Assembly: GCA_044508675.1 (NCBI GenBank)
Contig: JBIQHF010000007.1
Location: 1-64,000 of the forward strand
Source of the DNA: Raineyella sp044508675
GTDB taxonomy: Bacteria > Actinomycetota > Actinomycetes > Propionibacteriales > Propionibacteriaceae
Direction of reading: 5' to 3'
Length of the DNA stretch: 64,000 nucleotides
Shown: in pieces, positions 17,231-24,190 of the stretch
Position numbering within the stretch: the first letter of the stretch is position 1
How the letters are laid out: every line of letters starts with the position of its first letter
Translations under genes and position numbers: made by a program
Notes under the pieces: generated by a model
Told to the model about the DNA's origin: nothing
What the model saw: the letters and a program-made list of their open reading frames with translations, nothing else
Databases searched by the model: none

Positions 17231-17928
17231 GCCGCTGCCCGTCCTGCGGCGCCCAGGTGGAGGGGGCGTGGCGTACGTGCCCGCTGTGCCGGGTCCCGCT
17301 CGATCCGCCGGAAGAGGCGACTCGGGTCGGGGCGGGGACCGGGGGACCGGCCGGTCCGGTGGTCGAGGCGTTCCCGGCCGCGCCGCTACGCTTCCACCGT
17401 GGCCAGCTGCGGACGGTGCTGTTGACGGTCTCGGTGCTGGCGGTGATCGCCTCCTTCGCCGCCCAGGCCCTGATCCCGCAGCTGATGGCCCCGGTCCGTA
17501 CGGTCTGGCTGGCGGTGGCGACCCTGTGGCTGGTCGTGCTGGCCGCCGTGCAGCGCCGCCGCAACGTCGGCAGCCTGGTCGCCTGGCTGGTCGTGCTGCT
17601 GTCGCTGGCCGCGGTGGGCTGGAACCGGTTCTACGGCCCGCCGTTGTGGGCCACGACCTGGGCGATCCCGGCGATCTGCACGTTCGCCAACCTGGCGCTG
17701 GCGATCGTGGTGCGGGTCGTCCGCCTCGACCCGGCCGAGCACATCGCCAAGGCGGCCCTGGTGCTGCTGTTCGGCCTGATGCCCGGGCTGTTCGTGGTGT
17801 TCGGCTGGGTGAGCGTCGCACTGCCCTCGCTGGTGTGCGTCGGCCTCAGCCTGGCCCTCCTGGGACTGATGGCGGTCTTCCGGCCGCGGCTGCTGCGCGA
17901 GGCGCTGCACCGGCGGCTCCAGGTCTGA
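17227..17928 (+). CDS. Zinc-ribbon polytopic membrane protein (DUF6320-like)
   Basis: A 233-residue protein. Residues 4-21 form a zinc ribbon (CxxC-x10-CxxC: Cys4, 7, 18, 21). After a short linker come about six to seven membrane helices, starting near residue 62. The arrangement matches the DUF6320 type, which I recall next to condensation-like acyltransferases and alpha/beta hydrolases. Such a partner could anchor the other two enzymes at the membrane; that is inference. ATGA overlap with the acyltransferase gene. A hairpin at 17936-17953 follows the stop. Confidence 0.7.
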   Translation: MSRCPSCGAQVEGAWRTCPLCRVPLDPPEEATRVGAGTGGPAGPVVEAFPAAPLRFHRGQLRTVLLTVSVLAVIASFAAQALIPQLMAPVRTVWLAVATLWLVVLAAVQRRRNVGSLVAWLVVLLSLAAVGWNRFYGPPLWATTWAIPAICTFANLALAIVVRVVRLDPAEHIAKAALVLLFGLMPGLFVVFGWVSVALPSLVCVGLSLALLGLMAVFRPRLLREALHRRLQV

Positions 17929-17935
17929 GCACTGG

Positions 17936-17953
17936 AGGCCCAGCGGCGGGCCT
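17936..17953 (+). terminator. Possible hairpin terminator AGGCCC-N6-GGGCCT
   Basis: A 6-bp GC-rich stem with 6-nt loop begins 7 bp after the stop of the zinc-ribbon gene. There is only a TT after the stem, so a strong intrinsic terminator is doubtful. The right end of the stem touches the -35 box of the next promoter. Confidence 0.35.
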
Positions 17954-17983
17954 TGACCCTCACGTGGGGTGAGGTCCTACGGT
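17953..17983 (+). promoter_or_regulatory. MerR-type promoter with 19-bp spacer and central dyad
   Basis: A -35 box TTGACC (17953-17958) and a -10 box TACGGT (17978-17983) are separated by 19 bp, the elongated spacing that MerR-family activators act on. The spacer holds the inverted repeat CCTCAC-N5-GTGAGG (17958-17963 and 17969-17974), resembling SoxR-type operators. The ATG of the MerR gene starts 7 bp after the -10 box, so the transcript would be leaderless. Confidence 0.7.
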
Positions 17984-17989
17984 CGGGTC

Positions 17990-18533
17990 ATGGAGGCCAG
18001 GGAATGGGCTAACGGGATGCGTGTCGGGGAGGTCGCCGCCGCGACCGGCCTGACCGTGCGTACGTTGCACCACTACGAGCAGATCGGGCTGGTGGTGCCG
18101 ACCGGCCGGACGGGCGTGGGGCACCGGATCTACGGTCCGGAGGAACTGCACCGGCTGTACCGGGTGTCGATGCTGCGCGCTCTCGGCCTGTCGCTGGCCC
18201 AAGTCCGCGAGAGCCTGGACGCAGATCCTGCCCAGCTGCGAGCGGTCCTGACCCGGCACGTCGCGATGGTCGACGAGCGGATGACCCAGGCCCAACGACT
18301 GCGCGCCCGGCTCACCGGGCTCGTCGATCGCCTCGACGGCCAGGAGGCCCCGACGGCCGACCTGCTGGCCATCGTCGAGGACACCGTGGCGCTGCAACCG
18401 GTGCTGGAGCGGCGCATCTCCTTGTTGGTGTACGAGGACCTGGAGGTCGCCTACGACTACCTTCACCCGGCGCGACCACCAGTGGCGGTGCGTGGTCTCG
18501 GCCCTGACACCCGACCGGTCCGCCGAGGCCTGA
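17990..18533 (+). pseudogene. MerR-family regulator, C-terminal effector domain broken
   Basis: Residues 10-80 are a normal MerR winged helix ('MRVGEVAAATGLTVRTLHHYEQIGLV', here split: 'RTLHHYEQIGL' is the diagnostic piece), followed by a dimerisation helix. 'RRISLLVYEDLEVAYDYL' then begins what in relatives is a VOC/glyoxalase-like effector domain, but after about 10 residues the similarity stops. In the original frame there is no stop until 19111, which would run antisense through the HIT gene and over the ArsR start. In the +1 frame a stop occurs at 18533, 5 bp before the HIT gene's stop. A deletion with frameshift near 18460 is the simplest explanation. DNA binding and the autoregulatory promoter look intact; alternative start ATG 18017. 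Confidence 0.6.
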
Positions 18534-18538
18534 CCCGA

Positions 18539-18988
18539 TCACTGTTCCGGCTCCGGGTCGGCCAGCGCAGCCCGGAGACGCGCGGCGTACGTGGCGGCCT
18601 CGCCGGCGGCGTACGTGGTGCGGGGCCAGAAGAACCCGCGCAGCCCATCGCCCTTGGTCCGCGGCACGACATGGACGTGCAGGTGCGGCACGGACTGGCT
18701 GACCACGTTGTTCATCGCCACGAAGGAGCCCTGGGCGCCGAGCGCTTCCGGCATCGCCCGGGCGACGGACCGGGCGGCGCCGAACAGGGGACTGACGAGG
18801 TCGTCGGGCAGATCGCCCAGGGTTGGGACGTGCTCGCGCGGGAGGACCAGCGTGTGCCCCCTGAACAGTGGCCGCCGGTCCAGGAAGCCCACCACGTCCG
18901 GGGTCCGTACGACCAGGTCGGTGTTGGGGTCGGCGACCAGTACGCAGAAGACGCAGCCGCGACTCGGTCCCGCTCCACGTTCAGCCAT
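18539..18988 (-). CDS. HIT-family nucleotide-binding hydrolase
   Basis: A 149-residue histidine-triad protein. The active site is 'HLHVHVVPR' with His102, 104 and 106; the upstream 'GHTLVLPREHVPTLGDL' is the conserved strand-helix of the family. An N-terminal CxxC ('GCVFC') resembles the zinc-site half seen in many Fhit/HINT-branch proteins. Members hydrolyse nucleoside phosphoramidates or dinucleoside polyphosphates. It is divergent from the arsR gene and convergent with the MerR remnant. Confidence 0.88.
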   Translation of the reverse strand: MAERGAGPSRGCVFCVLVADPNTDLVVRTPDVVGFLDRRPLFRGHTLVLPREHVPTLGDLPDDLVSPLFGAARSVARAMPEALGAQGSFVAMNNVVSQSVPHLHVHVVPRTKGDGLRGFFWPRTTYAAGEAATYAARLRAALADPEPEQ

Positions 18989-19043
18989 GACCTGATGGTC
19001 CCACTGCGACCGGAGCGAGCACAGGGCGCTCGGCGAACTTTAT

Positions 19044-19059
19044 TCAACCCAACGGTTGA
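19044..19059. promoter_or_regulatory. ArsR operator copy 1 (TCAACC-N4-GGTTGA)
   Basis: An inverted repeat with the same arms as the site at 19089, centre-to-centre 45 bp away. It lies in the divergent interval between the HIT gene and arsR, so it could affect both. The pair probably flanks the arsR promoter. Confidence 0.65.
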
Positions 19060-19088
19060 TTTCGAGTGTGGTGTAGGGCACACTTTAA

Positions 19089-19104
19089 TCAACCAATTGG
19101 TTGA
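19089..19104. promoter_or_regulatory. ArsR operator copy 2, perfect 16-bp palindrome
   Basis: TCAACCAATTGGTTGA is a perfect palindrome ending 8 bp before the arsR ATG; it includes part of the ribosome-binding region (GAGGAG). Occupancy would block both transcription and the start region, a typical autorepressor layout for SRPBCC-linked ArsR proteins. Confidence 0.75.
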
Positions 19105-19112
19105 GGAGTGAT

Positions 19113-19427
19113 ATGACGGACCAGCTCGGAAAGGTGTTCTCCGCCCTGGCGGACCCCACCCGCCGCGACCTCGTTGCTCGGCTCGCCGACGGCGACGCGA
19201 CGGTCTCCGAACTGGCCGCCCCGTACGACGTCAGCGTCCAGGCGGTCTCCAAGCACCTGAAGGTGCTCGAGGACGCCGGCCTCGTCACCAAGGGCCGGCA
19301 GGCGCAGAGCCGGCCGGTCCACCTCGAGGCCGAGGTGCTTGACCTGATGACCGCCTGGCTCCAACGCTACCGAGACAGGGCGGAGGAGCGCTCGAAGCCG
19401 ACCCCAAGCTCCCCATCATCCGCATGA
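19113..19427 (+). CDS. ArsR-family winged-helix repressor
   Basis: A 104-residue regulator. 'VFSALADPTRRDLVARLADG' opens the fold, and 'SVQAVSKHLKVLEDAGLV' is the recognition helix region, both standard for ArsR repressors that lack metal-binding Cys (none is present). It is followed with ATGA overlap by an SRPBCC protein, a common pairing in which the repressor controls its partner. ATG 19113 is preceded by GAGGAG; TTG 19101 would place the start inside the operator. Two operators lie directly upstream. Confidence 0.88.
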   Translation: MTDQLGKVFSALADPTRRDLVARLADGDATVSELAAPYDVSVQAVSKHLKVLEDAGLVTKGRQAQSRPVHLEAEVLDLMTAWLQRYRDRAEERSKPTPSSPSSA

Positions 19428-19837
19428 CCCGGGAATTCGATGCCCCGGTGGAGCTGGTCCAGCGCGCCCACACCGACAAGGACCTGTTCACCCGCTGGAT
19501 CGGACCGGCCGGCACGACCGTGACGATCGACTACTGGGACGCGCGGACCGGCGGCAGTTGGCGCTACGTCGACGATTCCGGGAACGCCTTCCACGGCTGC
19601 TTCCATGCCGTGGAACCGGGTCGTCTGGTCCAGACGTTCACCTGGGAGGGCCTGCCCGAGGCCGTCTCCCTGGAGACCATGGTGCTGACCGACCTGGGCA
19701 ATGGGCGGACCCGTCTGGTCGCCCAGTCGTTGCTCGACAGCTTCGAGGGGCGCGACGGCATGCTCGCCAGCGGCATGGCTGAGGGCGTGGAGGACGGCTA
19801 CGCCAAGCTCGACGGACTGTTGGCCGAGCTGGCCTGA
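19424..19837 (+). CDS. SRPBCC / AHSA1-domain protein
   Basis: A 137-residue START-like ligand-binding protein: 'MTREFDAPVELVQRAHTD' at the start, 'RWIGP' and 'GGSWRYV' in the middle, and 'GMLASGMAEGVEDGYAKLD' as the C-terminal helix, all typical of the AHSA1 branch. Sequence immediately upstream in the same frame reads 'LEADPKLPIIR', which is the usual N-terminus of this family, but no ATG, GTG or TTG precedes it before an in-frame stop. So either the protein starts late at ATG 19424, or the two genes were rearranged by a small frameshift near the end of arsR. Its ligand is unknown. Confidence 0.8.
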   Translation: MTREFDAPVELVQRAHTDKDLFTRWIGPAGTTVTIDYWDARTGGSWRYVDDSGNAFHGCFHAVEPGRLVQTFTWEGLPEAVSLETMVLTDLGNGRTRLVAQSLLDSFEGRDGMLASGMAEGVEDGYAKLDGLLAELA

Positions 19838-19891
19838 CCCGATCCTCCGCCGGGCCAGCCGACCGTCGCCCCTCGGCGGCATGATGGTGGC

Positions 19892-20416
19892 ATGTCCCTG
19901 GCCGTCTGCCTGCTGTTCGACCGTGTGGGGGACCGCGTGATCCGGACGATCTGGGCCAGGCTCGAGGCCGACGGCATCCCGACCCTGCAGACCCACACCC
20001 ACGGTCACCATCGCCCCCACCTGTCCTACGCGGTCGCGCTCCGGTGGGACCTGGCCCGGGTGCAGCAGGCGATCGGGGCGCTTCCCGACCGCGGGGGCTT
20101 TTCGTTGGACTTCCAGGGGATGGTCGCGTTCTCGCGCGGACGGGCGGCACTGGCCGCCTCGGTGACGGCCGAGGTGGCGCAGCGTCAGGAGTCGGTGGCG
20201 GGCGCCCTGGCCGGGGCCGACGCCCAACTGCACCGTCACTACCGCCGCGGCGCCTGGATCCCGCACGTCTCACTGGCCACCCGCGCCAAGGAGGCCCAGT
20301 TGCCGTACGTCGCCCGCGCGGTCTCCGATGCCCTTCCGCTGCAGGTGCAGGTGGTCGAGGCCGCCCTGATCGACAGTGGAACCGGCGAGACCTGGCCGCT
20401 GACCCGCATTCCGTGA
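19892..20416 (+). CDS. 2H phosphoesterase (2'-5' RNA ligase-like)
   Basis: A 174-residue protein of the 2H superfamily. The two catalytic His motifs are 'RPHLSYAV' (His43) and 'IPHVSLAT' (His125), in the HxT/S form. Members hydrolyse cyclic phosphates of RNA or small nucleotides. A second, more canonical member (thpR) lies at 59034. It stands alone between the SRPBCC gene and a DUF4190 gene. Confidence 0.8.
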   Translation: MSLAVCLLFDRVGDRVIRTIWARLEADGIPTLQTHTHGHHRPHLSYAVALRWDLARVQQAIGALPDRGGFSLDFQGMVAFSRGRAALAASVTAEVAQRQESVAGALAGADAQLHRHYRRGAWIPHVSLATRAKEAQLPYVARAVSDALPLQVQVVEAALIDSGTGETWPLTRIP

Positions 20417-20484
20417 ACCGCGACAGGCAGGTGGTCCCGTCGACATGGCAAGGTAGCCCCGTCCGATCAACAGGGGAGAGCAGC

Positions 20485-21183
20485 ATGTCCACCGGCCCGA
20501 ACTACGAGGCGTACCACATCGATCCCGGGTCGCCGGCAACCCCGACGCCGGCCGGAAGCGACGCACAGCCGTCCGGGCCCCAGGGCCAGCCAACCCCCTC
20601 CACGCCGCCGGCGAGCGACCTGCCCAAGCCCCACCAGCCCAGCTTCGCGTCGCCGTACCAGGCGTTCGGGACGCGACCGGCCGGGCCACCGCCGCCGCAG
20701 CAGCCGGCTGCGCAACCCCCCGGCCCCCGGCCGCCTGCCTCCCAGCAGCCCGGTCCGCCTCCGCCCGGCTGGCAGGGTCAGACACCCGGACCGCCAGCGG
20801 CCCACCAGTCGGCTCCGTACGCCACCCCCTACCAGCAGCCGTACCCGCCGCGGGCCGGCTACCAGCCTCCCGCCTACCAGCAGGCGAACGCCCAGCCGTT
20901 GGCACCGTACCCGGTCCGCCCCAGCCACCCGAAGGGCATGACGGTGCTGGTCCTCGGCATCATCTCGGTCGTCCTCGCCCCGATCTGCGGGCCGTTCGCC
21001 TGGTCGATGGGGCGCAAGACCCTGCGGGAGATCGACGCCGCGCCGATGGCCTACGCGAACCGCAGCGAGGTGAGCGTCGGGATGATCCTCGGCATCGTCG
21101 GCACCGTGGTGCTCATCCTCACGGTGGCTGTGCTGCTGTTCTACGTGCTGGTCATCATCGGCATCGCGGCCTCCACCTACTGA
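20485..21183 (+). CDS. DUF4190-type membrane protein with Pro/Gln-rich N-terminus
   Basis: A 232-residue protein. Residues 1-150 are a disordered, Pro-, Gln- and Ala-rich cytoplasmic tail with repeated 'YQQPYPP'-like pieces. Two membrane helices follow, with the conserved 'LGIISVVLAPICGPFAWSMG' / 'GMILGIVGTVVLILT' pattern of DUF4190 domains. The start ATG 20485 follows 'CAGGGGAGAGCAGC'. Function is unknown; similar proteins in actinobacteria are often expressed near cell-envelope genes, but there is no such context here. Confidence 0.7.
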   Translation: MSTGPNYEAYHIDPGSPATPTPAGSDAQPSGPQGQPTPSTPPASDLPKPHQPSFASPYQAFGTRPAGPPPPQQPAAQPPGPRPPASQQPGPPPPGWQGQTPGPPAAHQSAPYATPYQQPYPPRAGYQPPAYQQANAQPLAPYPVRPSHPKGMTVLVLGIISVVLAPICGPFAWSMGRKTLREIDAAPMAYANRSEVSVGMILGIVGTVVLILTVAVLLFYVLVIIGIAASTY

Positions 21184-21259
21184 TCACCGGCGTGAGGGCC
21201 ACCCTCGCGGGGGAGTCCGGTCACCGTCGCAGTCCCGCGTACGCACGTATCCTGAAGTC

Positions 21260-22795
21260 GTGAGCCGTGTCACGGCGGCCACATCAGGGATCGTCGCGGT
21301 CGCGCTGGGCGTGGCAGTGGGTCATCTGGTGGCCGCGCTGGTCAACCGTACGGCCTCGCCCGTGGTGGCGGTCGGCGCCGTGGTCGTCGACCGTGTCCCG
21401 CTGCCGTTGAAGGAGTTCGCGGTTCGGGTGTTCGGGTTCGCCGACAAGGGCGTGCTGCTCACCGTGGTGGCGGTCGTGCTTGCCGTCCTGGCCGCGCTGA
21501 TCGGGCTGCTCGGCGTCCGGTCCCGGACGGCCGGGCTGGTCGCCATGGCCGCGCTGGGGCTGGTCGGCACCGCTGCCGGCATCAGCAGGGCGATGCCGAC
21601 CACCGTCGCAGGCTCAGGACCAACCACCGTCGTCGAAGCGGCCCTGCCCGGCCTGGTCGCCACCCTGGTGGCCTGCCTGACCCTCGCCGCCTACCACCGC
21701 GTGCTGGATCGGGACCGGTCGCCGGCCACCACCGGGCCGGGACCAGCGGGCCCCGACCGGCGCGGATTCCTGCTCGCTACCCTGGGACTGCTGGCCGGTG
21801 CCGGAGCCGTGGGCGTGCTGGGGTCGCTGCTGCGGCCGGGCCAGGAGAGCACGATCGCGCTGCCCCCGGTCCGGGCGCCGCTGCCGCCGCTGCCGTCCGG
21901 GCTGGAGGCCCAGGTCCCGGGCATCACCGCGCTGGCGACCCCGGTGCCCCAGTTCTACCGGATCGACACCGCGCTCGTCGTGCCGCGCCCGGACCCGGCG
22001 CAGTGGCGGTTGGACATCGACGGGATGGTCGGGCGGCCGTACCACTTGACCCTGGAGCACCTGCTGGCGATGCCGATGGTGGAGCGGGACATCACGCTGA
22101 CCTGTGTCTCCAATCCGGTCGGCGGCAACCTGTGCGGTAGCACCCGCTGGACCGGTGTGCTGGTCGCCGACCTGCTCCGCCGAGCGGCTCCCGACCCGGG
22201 CGCCGACATGGTGCTCAGCCGGTCGACCGACGGATTCACCGCATCGACGCCGTTGGAGGTGCTCCTGGACGGACGCGATGCGATGATCGCCCTCGCGATG
22301 GACGGCCGGCCCCTCACCCCCGTCCACGGGGCACCGGCCCGGCTGCTGACCCCGGGACTGTACGGGTACGTCGGCGCGACGAAATGGCTCACCCGACTGA
22401 CCGTGACCACCTTCGCCGCCGACCAGGCGTACTGGACGCAACGGGGCTGGTCCGACCACGGCCCGGTCAAGACCGCCGCCCGGATCGACACCCCGTCCCG
22501 ACCGGTGGCGGCCGGACAGGTCCCGATCGGCGGCGTCGCCTGGGCCACCCACCGCGGGATCGGGCGGGTGGAGGTGCAGGTCGACGACGGCCCCTGGCTG
22601 GAGGCGGTGCTCGGTCCCGACGTCGGGCCGGACTACTGGCGCCAGTGGTACCTGCCGTGGCAGGCCGAACCGGGCCAGCACGTCCTGCGCGCCCGCGCGT
22701 ACGACGGCGCAGGGACCGTCCAGACCGACCGGGTCGCCGGCGTCGTGCCCGACGGTGCCACCGGCTACCCGAGCGCCACCGTCACCGTTCGCTGA
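21260..22795 (+). CDS. Membrane-anchored molybdopterin-dependent oxidoreductase (SUOX/YedY-type)
   Basis: A 511-residue protein. Residues 1-145 hold four membrane helices; after 'DRRGFLLATLGLLAGAGAVG' comes the sulphite-oxidase-fold catalytic domain, with molybdenum-binding Cys282 in 'LTCVSNPVGG' and 'GAPARLLTPGLYGYVGATKWL' as the cofactor pocket. The C-terminal 'IGRVEVQVDDGPW' is the dimerisation (Ig-like) domain. Such proteins reduce or oxidise sulphoxides or related substrates outside the membrane; the electron donor is unknown. GTG start at 21260. The coding end is copied twice more downstream (18-bp repeat at 22783). Confidence 0.85.
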   Translation: MSRVTAATSGIVAVALGVAVGHLVAALVNRTASPVVAVGAVVVDRVPLPLKEFAVRVFGFADKGVLLTVVAVVLAVLAALIGLLGVRSRTAGLVAMAALGLVGTAAGISRAMPTTVAGSGPTTVVEAALPGLVATLVACLTLAAYHRVLDRDRSPATTGPGPAGPDRRGFLLATLGLLAGAGAVGVLGSLLRPGQESTIALPPVRAPLPPLPSGLEAQVPGITALATPVPQFYRIDTALVVPRPDPAQWRLDIDGMVGRPYHLTLEHLLAMPMVERDITLTCVSNPVGGNLCGSTRWTGVLVADLLRRAAPDPGADMVLSRSTDGFTASTPLEVLLDGRDAMIALAMDGRPLTPVHGAPARLLTPGLYGYVGATKWLTRLTVTTFAADQAYWTQRGWSDHGPVKTAARIDTPSRPVAAGQVPIGGVAWATHRGIGRVEVQVDDGPWLEAVLGPDVGPDYWRQWYLPWQAEPGQHVLRARAYDGAGTVQTDRVAGVVPDGATGYPSATVTVR

Positions 22796-22836
22796 ACCAC
22801 CACCGTTCGCTGAACCACCACCGTTCGCTGAACCGT
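22783..22836. repeat. Three 18-bp tandem copies spanning the oxidoreductase stop codon
   Basis: The unit CACCGTTCGCTGAACCAC occurs at 22783-22800, 22801-22818 and 22819-22836 (last two bases differ). The first copy contains the last codons and TGA stop of the molybdopterin oxidoreductase, so the duplication reproduces the gene's 3' end outside it without changing the protein. Confidence 0.95.
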
Positions 22837-22859
22837 CACGGTCAGCGGACCGGCCTCGG

Positions 22860-24074
22860 TCAGGGCACCAATGCGGTCAGCGGCACGTCCGGGTCGGCGA
22901 GCCGGGCCGCGTCGACCCGGCATCCGACCACGGCGCGCAGGTCGTCGTTGACGTCCCAGATGTTCACGTTCATCGCCGCGGTCACCGTCTCGTCGCGGCG
23001 CCAGAACACGATGAACTCCCCGGACTCCAGGGTGCCCCGCAGGACCGTCTCGTCGTCGGCGGCGTTGTTGCCGACGTACTCCATGCCCAGGTCGAACTGG
23101 TCGGTGAAGAAGTACGGGAGCCAGTCGTAGGCCGCATCCTGGCCGAGGATGGTGCGAGCGGCGAGCTGACCCTGACGGATCGCGTTGTCCCAGTGCTCGC
23201 GCCGCAGCCGCGTCCGAAGCGTCGTGTGGTAGGCGTTGGCGATGTCGCCGATGGCGAGGATCGCCGGGTCGCTGGTCACCATGTGCTCGTCGACCAGCAC
23301 CCCGTTGTCGATCTTCAGTCCGGCAGCATCGGCCAACTGGATCCGGGGGACCGCCCCGACCGCGAGCAGCACCGCATCGGCGGCGATGTCACCCTGGTCG
23401 GTCCGGATGCCACCGGCCCGGCCCCGTACCTCCAGCACCTCCTGGACGGCCACCCCCATCCGCAGGTCGACCCCGTTGCGCCGGTGCAGGTCGGCGAAGT
23501 GGGCGCCGATCCGGTCGCCGACGATGTTGGCCAGGGGCTGGGTCACCGGGGCAACGGCGGTCACGTCCATGCCGGCCAGCCGGGCCGCCGCCGCGACCTC
23601 CAGGCCGATCCAGCCGGTGCCGATCACCGCCAGCTTGCCGCCCTTGGTGAACAGGTCGCGCAGCGCCTCCGACTCGGCCAGCTCCCGCAATGTCGTCACC
23701 CCGGGCAGGTCGGCGCCGGGCATCCGCAAGTGGCGCGAGTCCGCTCCCGTGGCGAGAACCAGGTGGTCGTACGGCAGGTTCTGCCCGGAGGCCAGGCGCA
23801 CGGTGCGACCGGCCCGGTCGATCGCGTCGACGGTGTCCCCGATCTTCAGCCGGATGTCGTGTTGTTGGTACCAGTCGGGGCCGTGCAGGAAGATCTCGGC
23901 CCGCTCCACCTTGCCCTGCAGGTACTCCTTGGAGAGCTTGGGGCGGTCGTACGGAAGCTCGGGCTCGGTGCCGATCATGGTGATCGACCCGGTGAAGCCC
24001 TCCGCTCGGAGTGTCTCGACCACGTGGGCCCCGCCGAGCCCCGCACCGACCACGACGACGTTCTGTCCAGACAT
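22860..24074 (-). CDS. FAD-dependent ferredoxin-reductase-like oxidoreductase
   Basis: A 404-residue flavoprotein of the rubredoxin/ferredoxin-NAD(P) reductase class. N-terminal 'VVVGAGLGGAHVVETLRAEGF' binds FAD, 'PYDRPKLSKEYL' is diagnostic for this class, 'AVIGTGWIGLEVAAAA' is the NAD(P) site, and 'AIGDIA' the second FAD motif. The C-terminal domain ('EFIVFWRR') is the reductase C-domain. It would feed electrons to a ferredoxin and then to an oxygenase or P450; neither is nearby. It is preceded by a good ribosome site and followed, 60-bp away, by the oxidoreductase repeat region. Confidence 0.88.
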   Translation of the reverse strand: MSGQNVVVVGAGLGGAHVVETLRAEGFTGSITMIGTEPELPYDRPKLSKEYLQGKVERAEIFLHGPDWYQQHDIRLKIGDTVDAIDRAGRTVRLASGQNLPYDHLVLATGADSRHLRMPGADLPGVTTLRELAESEALRDLFTKGGKLAVIGTGWIGLEVAAAARLAGMDVTAVAPVTQPLANIVGDRIGAHFADLHRRNGVDLRMGVAVQEVLEVRGRAGGIRTDQGDIAADAVLLAVGAVPRIQLADAAGLKIDNGVLVDEHMVTSDPAILAIGDIANAYHTTLRTRLRREHWDNAIRQGQLAARTILGQDAAYDWLPYFFTDQFDLGMEYVGNNAADDETVLRGTLESGEFIVFWRRDETVTAAMNVNIWDVNDDLRAVVGCRVDAARLADPDVPLTALVP

Positions 24075-24190
24075 GCTTGCTCCATCTCCGAGAGATCCGG
24101 GCGGTGAGCCCGGTTCGTTTCCATCCTAGGATCCAAGCCGGGCGGTGCACAGGGCCCGAGGAGAGGGCCCTCCGCGACCCGGCGGACGGG

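Noticed and set aside
17969..19111. A single 380-residue MerR-like protein
   Set aside because: After about 165 residues the frame reads antisense through a conserved HIT gene and over the arsR operator; the tail has no protein-like features.
22783..22836. CRISPR-like array
   Set aside because: Units are 18 bp and directly adjacent, without spacers, and no cas genes are present.
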